7,146 nucleotides of DNA from Candidatus Apopatosoma intestinale (GTDB lineage Bacteria; Bacillota; Clostridia; Oscillospirales; CAG-272): positions 1 to 7,146 of the forward strand of contig DODZ01000029.1 in NCBI GenBank assembly GCA_003524145.1. The letters are read 5' to 3'. A program made the position numbers and the translations under genes. Below the pieces are notes generated by a model, which searched no databases, was not told where the DNA came from, and saw only the letters and a program-made list of their open reading frames with translations. Shown here piece after piece: positions 1 through 5,944 of the stretch (its first letter is position 1; each line of letters starts with the position of its first letter).

Positions 1-4
1 CTGT

Positions 5-33
5 ATTATACCATATTTTATGCAAAATGTCAA
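5..33 (-). promoter_or_regulatory. Consensus extended -10 vegetative promoter firing out of the window
   Basis: Read on the minus strand, a perfect -35 box TTGACA (28-33) is followed by a 17-base spacer and a perfect -10 box TATAAT (5-10). TGG directly precedes the -10, giving an extended -10 (TGn). All elements match the consensus for the primary sigma factor (SigA/sigma-70). Transcription would start just beyond position 1, so the driven gene lies outside the window and cannot be named. The promoter lies downstream of the coaW terminator and therefore begins a separate transcription unit in the same direction. Confidence 0.85.
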
Positions 34-82
34 TGGGCTTTGCCGATTTGTTTGTTAATAAATTGTGAACATTCGGTAATTG

Positions 83-146
83 CGCACTCTGCGGAGTGCG
101 ACAAGGGCGGCTTGCCCTTGACCCAGCCGCCTTCCCCAAAAGGCGG
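83..146. repeat. Cluster of three small hairpins (intergenic palindromic repeat)
   Basis: Three perfect 7-bp inverted repeats sit side by side. CGCACTC (83-89) pairs with GAGTGCG (94-100), CAAGGGC (102-108) with GCCCTTG (114-120), and CCGCCTT (127-133) with AAGGCGG (140-146). The stretch is GC-rich against AT-rich flanks and lies between the coaW terminator and the next promoter. None of the stems is followed by a clear T-run, so they do not look like ordinary terminators. The layout resembles dispersed multi-hairpin intergenic repeats of gut clostridia; that resemblance is from general familiarity and has not been searched. The middle hairpin resembles the one at 7122-7146. Confidence 0.7.
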
Positions 147-180
147 GCGAAAACTTTACTAAGAGAAGAAAAAGTGAAAT

Positions 181-218
181 ATAATAAAAATCAAAGGGAA
201 GCCGTGCGGCTTCCCTTT
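181..218 (-). terminator. Intrinsic terminator of the asnS-aminotransferase-ddl-coaW operon
   Basis: An inverted repeat pairs 193-203 with 208-218, giving an 11-bp stem with a four-base loop at 204-207. In minus-strand reading the stem is AAAGGGAAGCC...GGCTTCCCTTT, followed by GA and then TTTTTATTAT (181-190). This is a textbook Rho-independent terminator. Its stem begins about 28 bases after the coaW stop codon, so it closes the minus-strand operon. On the plus strand the T-run is interrupted, so termination in that direction would be weaker. Confidence 0.9.
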
Positions 219-245
219 CTTTGCGTATTAACCTTTTTATCATTC

Positions 246-1073
246 CTATTTCGCTTTTGCGGCGCCGATGGCGGTAGCAAACTGTGCCTTTTCGGGGATT
301 ATGAAGTTCACGCCGAATTTCGGTGAAAGCGAGGTAAAAAGCTCGTTTGCCATCGGCATGGCGGCAAGATTTCCCGTGAGAACGATATCCTTTGTTTTCA
401 GCGAGCGTGCCGCAAAAATGGCAAGCATACCTGCCGTTTCAAACACCATATTTATTATTGCGAGGGCGATATCGGCATTGGAGGCGACATCGGAAACCTT
501 GCCGAAATTTGCCGCTGTCATATCAGGTGGAAGGTTAATCATTGATTCCTTTGATGAAATATCCTTTATGCGCAGGTCTACATTATCAAGCGAACCGTCT
601 GCGGCAAGCTCTGTTATATGCTCTATCGATTCCATGCCGAGCATTATTTTCGAGAGTCCGACAAGCGTACCTCCGCCGATGCCTGTGCCGCCGAGATAAT
701 TTGTAATATAATCGTTGCCGTTCTTTTTGGCGTGGACTATCGCAGTACCCGTGCCCATGCTGACAACTACGGCTTCGTCAAGATGAGAGAGATAAAGCCC
801 GCCGCGCGCCACACATTCAAATTCGCTCACCTTTTCGCAGGGGAGCGCATAAATAGGCTCTTTGAGATGCGACGAGCCGACACCGGTGAGTATCACTTTT
901 TCGATATCGCCGAGTCCGAGCCTGTTTTCGGCAGTGAATTTACCGAAGGCACCGTAGAGCGAGGTTATCGGGTCTGTCGCCGTCACAAGCTGGGGCGCTA
1001 TCATTTTTTCGCCGCTGAATGCCACTATTTTCGTAGTGCTTCCGCCTACATCTATACCTACTATGGTTTTCAT
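246..1073 (-). CDS. coaW: Type II pantothenate kinase
   Basis: This cytoplasmic kinase phosphorylates pantothenate with ATP, the first committed step of coenzyme A synthesis. The 275-residue protein has the ASKHA sugar-kinase/Hsp70 fold pattern. An N-terminal phosphate loop DVGGSTTKI lies at residues 8-16. SEFEC at 83-87 contains the likely catalytic Glu84, by analogy with VEFD of the Staphylococcus aureus enzyme. SMGTGT (105-110), LGGTGIGGGTLVGL (127-140), DMTAANFGKV (184-193) and a C-terminal ATAIGA complete the family signatures. The length fits bacterial CoaW (about 265-280). As known for the S. aureus member, type II enzymes are refractory to CoA feedback inhibition. The start codon lies 4 bases after the ddl stop codon, and its AAAGGA ribosome site (1082-1087) sits inside the last ddl codons, which suggests translational coupling. 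The gene ends in TAG just before the operon terminator. Confidence 0.93.
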   Translation of the reverse strand: MKTIVGIDVGGSTTKIVAFSGEKMIAPQLVTATDPITSLYGAFGKFTAENRLGLGDIEKVILTGVGSSHLKEPIYALPCEKVSEFECVARGGLYLSHLDEAVVVSMGTGTAIVHAKKNGNDYITNYLGGTGIGGGTLVGLSKIMLGMESIEHITELAADGSLDNVDLRIKDISSKESMINLPPDMTAANFGKVSDVASNADIALAIINMVFETAGMLAIFAARSLKTKDIVLTGNLAAMPMANELFTSLSPKFGVNFIIPEKAQFATAIGAAKAK

Positions 1074-1077
1074 TTTA

Positions 1078-2094
1078 TCATTCCTTTTTTAGTGATAATT
1101 CTATTATTTTCGTTACAAGCTCAGGGTATGAGATACCCGCCGCCGCCGCTTCCTGAGGGATAAGACTTGCGGGTGTCATGCCGGGGAGCGTATTTGCTTC
1201 AAGGCAGATGAAATCGCCGCTTTTTTCATCGAGAATGAAATCGAAACGCGCATATACCGAAAGTCCGAGCGCACGGTATGCCGCCTCGGAAAGCGCGGCG
1301 ATACGCGCCTCCTGCTCCGATGTGATATCGGCGGGGCAGATTTCCTCCGTCATGCCCGCCTGATATTTGCCCTCGTAATCGTAAAAGCCCGATTTCGGCT
1401 TTATTTCTATGCTCGGCAGAGCCTTTCCGTCGAGCACGCCACAGGAAAATTCCCTACCGGAAACAAAGCTCTCTATAAGCGTATCGCCTTCGTAGGACGA
1501 GACTTTTCCGAGAGCCGCTTCAAGCTCGGCTTTTGTATGTACGATGGAAACGCCGACGCTCGAGCCGAGGGAGCACGGCTTCACAACGCAGGGAAGAGCG
1601 ATTTTTTCCGCATTTTCGCCACGGTAGATAAAGCCCTGCGGCACGGGAATGCCTGCCGCCGAAAAGAGCGTTTTTGAAATGCTCTTGTTCATGGCGAGAT
1701 AGCACGAACCGTAGTCACTGCCCGTATACTTTATGCCGGCGCATTCGAGGACAGCCTGTATTCTTCCGTCCTCACCCATGCCGCCGTGAAGCGCGAGAAA
1801 GACGATATCTGCCGCCGCGCAGAGCTCGATTATGCCGCGCCCGATAAGGCGCTCGCCCATGCCGCGCTCGGCTTTCAGTGCCGCGAGGTCCGGCTCGGTG
1901 CTTGGTATGGCATAGGAATAATTCCCGCAGGAACTGAACATATCCTGTATTTTTGTCGCATCTATATCGCTGTAGACGTCCGCAAGAGCTACGCTGTGCC
2001 CGAGAGAGCAGAGCGTATTCGCTATTTTGCATCCCGATGTGAGCGAAACATCGCGCTCATGACTGTAGCCTCCTGCGAGGACTGCTATTTTCAT
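1078..2094 (-). CDS. ddl: D-alanine--D-alanine ligase
   Basis: This ATP-grasp ligase joins two D-alanines to make the dipeptide terminus of the peptidoglycan precursor; it acts in the cytoplasm. The 338-residue protein shows the family signatures in order. GGYSHERDVSL (8-18) carries the active-site Glu13. LHGGMGEDGRIQ (102-113) follows, then YTGS...AMNK (123-137) and the ATP-binding stretch VVKPCSLGSSVGVS (170-183). The omega-loop YDYEGKY (238-244), RFDF (283-286) and the metal-binding EANTLPGMTPASL (299-311) complete the set. The loop ends in Lys-Tyr, as in true D-Ala:D-Ala enzymes, rather than the Phe or His variants of D-Ala:D-Lac ligases. An AGGAG site (2102-2106), 7 bases upstream, supports the ATG start. 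It lies 54 bases after the aminotransferase gene, with no promoter or terminator visible between, and just ahead of coaW. Confidence 0.95.
   Translation of the reverse strand: MKIAVLAGGYSHERDVSLTSGCKIANTLCSLGHSVALADVYSDIDATKIQDMFSSCGNYSYAIPSTEPDLAALKAERGMGERLIGRGIIELCAAADIVFLALHGGMGEDGRIQAVLECAGIKYTGSDYGSCYLAMNKSISKTLFSAAGIPVPQGFIYRGENAEKIALPCVVKPCSLGSSVGVSIVHTKAELEAALGKVSSYEGDTLIESFVSGREFSCGVLDGKALPSIEIKPKSGFYDYEGKYQAGMTEEICPADITSEQEARIAALSEAAYRALGLSVYARFDFILDEKSGDFICLEANTLPGMTPASLIPQEAAAAGISYPELVTKIIELSLKKE
1082..1087 (-). promoter_or_regulatory. Ribosome binding site of coaW embedded in the end of ddl
   Basis: On the minus strand AAAGGA lies 8 bases before the coaW ATG. It overlaps the final Lys-Lys-Glu codons of ddl. 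Ribosomes finishing ddl pass over this site 4 bases before the coaW start, which favours coupled translation and fixes the coaW start at 1073. Confidence 0.75.
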
Positions 2095-2148
2095 AAATTT
2101 TCTCCTGAAAAAGATTTGCCTGTTGTTTTCCTGCCTTTTTATCGGCTT

Positions 2149-3429
2149 TTATTTTGAGAGAAGCGCACGCACGGCGGCGAGCTTGGCGCAGACGGAAATA
2201 ACCTCTGAAGAGAGCTTTATTTCATCCACGCTCGGGAAGGTCGGCGCTATGCGCAGATTGCTGTCTCTCGGGTCCTTGCCGTAGGGGAAGGTGGCTCCTA
2301 CATTCGTCAGCGTAACGCCCGCTTCGCGGCAGAGGCGGAAAACCTCCTTTGCCGTGCCGCTCATTACATCGAGCGAGATGAAATATCCGCCCGTCGGCTT
2401 TGTCCACTCTGCAATTTCCGCGCCCGCAAGCTCACGCCCGAAAACGGAGAGCACCGCCTCGAATTTCGGACGGATTATTTCCGCATGACGTGCCATTATC
2501 GCCGTCAGTGCCTCCTTTGACGGTATATAGCGCGCATGGCGGAGCTGATTTATCTTATCATAGCTGATGATGCGCACGCCGAGCATTTTCCGGAACCACT
2601 TCGTGTTTTCCACGCTTGACATAAAGGCGGAAATACCGCTTCCCGGGGTCGTGATTTTCGAGGTTGAGGCAAATTCATAGACCATATTTTCGTTTGCCGT
2701 GCCGCGTGTGAGGGCGAGAATATCGGGGAGCGGCACAACGCCCGCAAAATCATGGACTGTATATGCATTGTCCCAGAAAATGCGGAAATCCGGAGCGGCC
2801 GGATGAAGCGCCGCTATGCGCCGCACCGTTGCCTCGCTGTATGTATACCCCGTGGGATTTGCAAACTTCGGAACGCACCACATTCCCTTGACTGCGGGAT
2901 CGCGGAGCAGCTCCTCAACCGCGTCCATATCGGGTCCCTCCGATGTGATGCCGACGCTCAACATCTCTATGCCGAGCAGCTCGCACATGGCAAAGTGCCT
3001 GTCATATCCCGGGACGACGCAGATGAATTTTATCTTTCCCTGAGCCGACCACGGCGCATACCCTTCGCCGACGCCGAAAAGCATGGCGCAGGTCAGCGCA
3101 TCGTACATGATATTCAGACTTGCCGAGCCTGTCACGGTAGTGCACTCTCGCGGAGCACCGCACATATATTCGAATATGCGTGCCGCCTCGTCCAGCCCCT
3201 CAAGCTTGCCGTACTGGCGCGCGTCGGTTCCGTTTTCGGATAGATAATCGCCGTTCTTTCCCGTCACGCAGGAAAGCATTGGAGAAGCCATATCGAGCTG
3301 TTGCGCGGAGGGAAGTCCGCGTGCCATATTCAGAGAGAGCCCCATTTTGAGGAAGGCGTCATATCTTGATAAAAGAGCTTTTTCCTCCCCGATAAGCTCG
3401 CTTTTTGACATGAGATTGAAATTTTTCAT
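2149..3429 (-). CDS. PLP-dependent aminotransferase, AspT/MocR-like type (probable aspartate aminotransferase)
   Basis: This is a fold-type I aminotransferase of 426 residues, most like the Aminotran_MocR family (PF12897), whose characterised member is the Corynebacterium glutamicum aspartate aminotransferase AspT. It lacks the DNA-binding domain of true MocR regulators. Visible landmarks are the N-terminal MARGLPSAQQLD (35-46), YGKLEGL (73-79) and VTGSASLNIMYD (99-110). NPTGY (191-195) and WDNAY (219-223) contact the cofactor. STSKITTPGSG (255-265) holds Lys258, the likely Schiff-base lysine, and LRIAP (392-396) holds Arg393, the likely carboxylate-binding arginine. The probable reaction is aspartate + 2-oxoglutarate to oxaloacetate + glutamate. 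An AGAGG site (3439-3443) 9 bases upstream supports the start. The gene lies 35 bases after asnS, which fits aspartate/asparagine metabolism. Substrate preference is inferred from the family and neighbours; another amino-acid substrate cannot be excluded. Confidence 0.85.
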   Translation of the reverse strand: MKNFNLMSKSELIGEEKALLSRYDAFLKMGLSLNMARGLPSAQQLDMASPMLSCVTGKNGDYLSENGTDARQYGKLEGLDEAARIFEYMCGAPRECTTVTGSASLNIMYDALTCAMLFGVGEGYAPWSAQGKIKFICVVPGYDRHFAMCELLGIEMLSVGITSEGPDMDAVEELLRDPAVKGMWCVPKFANPTGYTYSEATVRRIAALHPAAPDFRIFWDNAYTVHDFAGVVPLPDILALTRGTANENMVYEFASTSKITTPGSGISAFMSSVENTKWFRKMLGVRIISYDKINQLRHARYIPSKEALTAIMARHAEIIRPKFEAVLSVFGRELAGAEIAEWTKPTGGYFISLDVMSGTAKEVFRLCREAGVTLTNVGATFPYGKDPRDSNLRIAPTFPSVDEIKLSSEVISVCAKLAAVRALLSK

Positions 3430-3464
3430 CTGCTTTTGCCTCTTTTAATATGAAAAATGAAAAA

Positions 3465-4859
3465 TCAGAATTCGGCGTTGCCTGTCGTTCTCGGGAAGGC
3501 TTCAACATCGCGGATGTTGGAAACGCCCGTGATATACATAATGAGACGCTCGAAGCCGAGACCGAAGCCCGCATGATGCGTGCCGCCGTATTTGCGAAGC
3601 TCCGTATACCACCAGTAATCCTCCGGATTGAGTCCGAAGCGCCCGTATGCCTCGAGAAGCTTATCCATGCGCTCCTCACGCTGGCTTCCGCCGATGAGCT
3701 CGCCAACGCCGGGGACAAGCATGTCCATAGCGGCTACAGTCTTGCCGTCGTCATTCTGACGCATATAGAATGCCTTAATCTCCTTGGGATAGTCCGTTAC
3801 GAACACGGGCTTTCTGAATATCTGCTCGCAGAGGTATCTTTCGTGCTCTGTCTGCATATCGCAACCCCAGAAAGGCTTGTATTCAAATTCCTTGCCGCTT
3901 TCCTCGAGAAGCTTTATAGCTTCCGTGTATGTCACATGAGCAAAGCTGCTGTTAACTATATTATTCAGACGGTCGAGAAGTGTGTTATCTACGAATTTAT
4001 TGAAAAATTCGAGGTCGGCAGGGCAGTTGTCCATTACATACTTTACGACATATCTTGTCATATTCTCGGCGAGAGCCATATCGTCCGCAAGGTCGGAGAA
4101 AGCTATTTCGGGCTCTATCATCCAGAATTCAGCCGCATGGCGCTGTGTATTTGAACGCTCTGCACGGAAGGTGGGACCGAAGGTATAAACCTTGGAAAAA
4201 GCCTGCGCGAAGCACTCGGCATTGAGCTGACCGGAAACGGTGAGGTTTGCCGCCTTGCCGAAGAAATCCTGCGTATAATCTACGCTTCCGTCCTCATTTT
4301 TCGGAACATCTGCAAGGTCAAAGCTTGTCACGCGGAACATTTCGCCCGCGCCCTCGCAGTCGCTCACCGTGATGAGCGGCGTATTTACATATACAAAGCC
4401 CTGCTCGGCGAAAAATTTGTGTATACCCTGAGCGGCGCAGGAGCGTACGCGGAATACCGCATTGAATGTGTTTGCGCGGGGGCGCAGATGCGCTATGGTG
4501 CGCAGAAATTCAAGCGAGTGGCGCTTCTTCTGGAGCGGGAAATCCGGTGTCGATGTGCCCTCGACCTCTATCTCGGCGGCTTTCAGCTCAAAGGGCTGTT
4601 TTGCCTCGGGAGTGAGTACGAGAGTGCCGCGCGCGATGAGCGCCGCGCCCACATTCTGCTTTGCTATATCCTTATAGTTATCAAGCTTGTCCGCCTCAAA
4701 AACTATCTGCAGCGGAGAGAAAAAGCTTCCGTCGCCAAGCTCTATGAAGCCGAAAGCATTGCTGGAGCGGATAGTCTTTGCCCAGCCTGCAACGGTGATT
4801 TCTTTATCCGCAAAAAACTCGGGACTTTTATAAATTTCGCTTATTGTTGTTCTTTTCAT
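3465..4859 (-). CDS. asnS: Asparaginyl-tRNA synthetase
   Basis: This class IIb aminoacyl-tRNA synthetase attaches asparagine to tRNA-Asn in the cytoplasm. The 464-residue length matches bacterial AsnRS (E. coli has 466). An N-terminal OB-fold anticodon-binding domain spans roughly residues 15-105 (ITVAGWAKTIR, FIELGDGS). The catalytic core follows: LRTIAHLRPR (119-128), a motif 1 region around FVYVNTPLI (155-163), TVSGQLNAECF (207-217), motif 2 FRAERSNTQRHAAEFWMIEPE (231-251) and motif 3 GFGLGFERLIMYITG (431-445). The WMIEPE sequence and the absence of the large insertion of bacterial AspRS favour AsnRS over AspRS. An AAAGGA site (4871-4876) lies 11 bases upstream of the ATG, slightly far but usable. 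It is the first gene of a four-gene minus-strand run. The leader from the predicted promoter is only about 40 bases, too short for a T-box riboswitch. Confidence 0.96.
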   Translation of the reverse strand: MKRTTISEIYKSPEFFADKEITVAGWAKTIRSSNAFGFIELGDGSFFSPLQIVFEADKLDNYKDIAKQNVGAALIARGTLVLTPEAKQPFELKAAEIEVEGTSTPDFPLQKKRHSLEFLRTIAHLRPRANTFNAVFRVRSCAAQGIHKFFAEQGFVYVNTPLITVSDCEGAGEMFRVTSFDLADVPKNEDGSVDYTQDFFGKAANLTVSGQLNAECFAQAFSKVYTFGPTFRAERSNTQRHAAEFWMIEPEIAFSDLADDMALAENMTRYVVKYVMDNCPADLEFFNKFVDNTLLDRLNNIVNSSFAHVTYTEAIKLLEESGKEFEYKPFWGCDMQTEHERYLCEQIFRKPVFVTDYPKEIKAFYMRQNDDGKTVAAMDMLVPGVGELIGGSQREERMDKLLEAYGRFGLNPEDYWWYTELRKYGGTHHAGFGLGFERLIMYITGVSNIRDVEAFPRTTGNAEF

Positions 4860-4907
4860 TTTCCGTAGTGTCCTTTCCCGGTAATAGAAATAAAAATATA
4901 ATAACTA

Positions 4908-4936
4908 ATTATATACCAAAATGCGCAAAAATACAA
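4908..4936 (-). promoter_or_regulatory. Candidate promoter of the asnS operon
   Basis: On the minus strand a perfect -10 box TATAAT (4908-4913) is preceded, after a 17-base spacer, by TTGTAT (4931-4936), a weak -35 that keeps the TTG core. TGG lies a few bases upstream of the -10, but not in strict extended -10 register. Transcription would start near 4901, about 40 bases before the asnS ATG. The surroundings are AT-rich, so chance matches to TATAAT are possible. Confidence 0.55.
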
Positions 4937-5000
4937 GAGGAAAAACGCAATTTACGCTGTATGAATGAGATTTTTCACAAAAAAATCAAAATATACCCGA

Positions 5001-5024
5001 TTGTCATCAAAATGCGGTTGACAA
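5001..5024. promoter_or_regulatory. Inverted repeat overlapping the transketolase -35 box (candidate operator)
   Basis: TTGTCA (5001-5006) and TGACAA (5019-5024) are a perfect 6-bp inverted repeat separated by 12 bases. The right arm covers most of the -35 box of the plus-strand promoter, so a dimeric regulator bound here could block or modulate RNA polymerase. No known regulator is recognised, and a repeat this short can arise by chance in AT-rich DNA. Confidence 0.35.
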
Positions 5025-5046
5025 ATTCGTGATGAAATGATACAAT
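5018..5046 (+). promoter_or_regulatory. Promoter of the transketolase operon
   Basis: A perfect -35 box TTGACA (5018-5023), a 17-base spacer and a -10 box TACAAT (5041-5046, one mismatch) are preceded by TGA in extended -10 register (5038-5040). The predicted start is near 5053, leaving an untranslated leader of about 56 bases before the ATG at 5109. An in-frame ATG at 5037 lies within this promoter and so cannot be the normal start of the gene. Confidence 0.85.
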
Positions 5047-5095
5047 TTATAATTGGTAATTTATCCGTGAAAAATAAAAATCATATATACGAAAT

Positions 5096-5101
5096 TGGAG
5101 G
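5096..5101 (+). promoter_or_regulatory. Ribosome binding site that sets the transketolase N-subunit start
   Basis: TGGAGG lies 7 bases before the ATG at 5109. Nothing comparable precedes the upstream in-frame ATG at 5037. Together with the promoter overlap this places the start at 5109. Confidence 0.85.
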
Positions 5102-5108
5102 TTTTCAA

Positions 5109-5930
5109 ATGGAACAGGCAAAGCTTTCAATGCTGAAAGAAAAGGCTCGCGATATTCGTCTCGGCGCGCTCGAGGCGGTATACAGCGCATCCTCGGGTCA
5201 TCCGGGCGGTTCGCTCTCGATAGCCGATATTTTGGCATACCTTTATTTTGAAGAAATGAACATCGACCCCGCAAACCCGAAGGATGAGAACAGAGACAGA
5301 TTTGTGCTCTCCAAGGGTCACACGGCTCCCGCACTCTACGCAACTCTCGCTCTTCGCGGATATTTCAGCCGCGATATGCTCAAAACTCTGCGTCAGGCGG
5401 ACAGCTTCCTTCAGGGACATCCCGATATGAAGCATACGCCCGGTGTTGATATGACGACAGGCTCGCTGGGTCTCGGCATTTCCGCCGCCTGCGGCATGGC
5501 TCTCTCGGCTAAGATTTATGACAAGAGCTATCGCGTATATACTATCCTCGGCGACGGAGAGCTGGAGGAGGGTCAGGTATGGGAGGCTTCCATGTTTGCC
5601 GCTCATTACAAGCTCGATAATCTCTGCGCCTTCATAGATTTCAACGGACTTCAGATAGACGGCAAAATAACCGATGTCATGAATCCCACACCTATCGACA
5701 AGAAGTTTGAGGCATTCGGCTGGAATGTTATTTCCATCGACGGCAACAATCTCGAAGAGATAGAAGCCGCCGTCCTTGCCGCTAAAGCCTGCAAGGGCAA
5801 GCCGACAGCAGTTGTCTGCCATACTACAAAAGGCAAGGGCGTTTCGTTCATGGAAAATCAGGTAGGCTGGCACGGTGCCGCTCCGAACAAGGAGCAGTAT
5901 GAGCAGGCTGTAGCCGAGCTTATGGCATAA
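5109..5930 (+). CDS. Transketolase, N-terminal (thiamine-diphosphate-binding) subunit
   Basis: This is one half of a split transketolase, which moves two-carbon ketol units between sugar phosphates in the non-oxidative pentose phosphate pathway. The start chosen gives 273 residues, the usual size of the separate N-terminal subunit. It holds SGHPGGSLS (29-37) with His31, LSKGHTAPALY (68-78) with His71, GHPD (103-106) with His104, and TGSLGLGISAACGMA (117-131). The thiamine-diphosphate/Mg motif begins GDGELEEGQVWEA (148-160) and ends near DFNGLQIDG (177-185). KGKGVSFMEN...WHG (241-256) closes the domain. An in-frame ATG at 5037 would add 24 residues, but it lies inside the promoter and has no ribosome site, so it is rejected. 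The partner subunit begins 14 bases after the stop codon. A DXS or pyruvate dehydrogenase E1 assignment fits the motifs less well. Specialised split transketolases acting on other sugars (such as AptAB for apulose 4-phosphate) exist, but no matching sugar-catabolic genes are nearby. Confidence 0.93.
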   Translation: MEQAKLSMLKEKARDIRLGALEAVYSASSGHPGGSLSIADILAYLYFEEMNIDPANPKDENRDRFVLSKGHTAPALYATLALRGYFSRDMLKTLRQADSFLQGHPDMKHTPGVDMTTGSLGLGISAACGMALSAKIYDKSYRVYTILGDGELEEGQVWEASMFAAHYKLDNLCAFIDFNGLQIDGKITDVMNPTPIDKKFEAFGWNVISIDGNNLEEIEAAVLAAKACKGKPTAVVCHTTKGKGVSFMENQVGWHGAAPNKEQYEQAVAELMA

Positions 5931-5944
5931 AGGAGGAAGAGAAA

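Noticed and set aside
96..326. Small open frames (62-76 codons) over the left-edge hairpins and terminator
   Set aside because: They cross the hairpin cluster, the terminator and the 3' end of coaW, with no plausible ribosome site or conserved feature.
2095..2148. Possible promoter or terminator between the aminotransferase gene and ddl
   Set aside because: Only the ddl ribosome site is convincing. No paired -35/-10 boxes and no stable stem with a T-run are visible, so read-through within one operon is the simpler view.
3450..4154. Long open frame (234 codons) on the plus strand opposite asnS
   Set aside because: It lies wholly antisense to a well-conserved asnS, has no good ribosome site, and its translation shows no recognisable domain. 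It reflects codon bias of the real gene.
4969..4987. Hairpin GATTTTT-CACAA-AAAAATC in the divergent spacer
   Set aside because: The 7-bp stem is nearly all A-T, so it is weak and easily explained by chance in AT-rich DNA. It lies upstream of both promoters and has no clear role.
5037..5108. N-terminal extension of the transketolase N subunit from the ATG at 5037
   Set aside because: The ATG lies between the -35 and -10 boxes of the operon promoter and has no ribosome site. The conserved protein begins after 5109, where TGGAGG is well placed.
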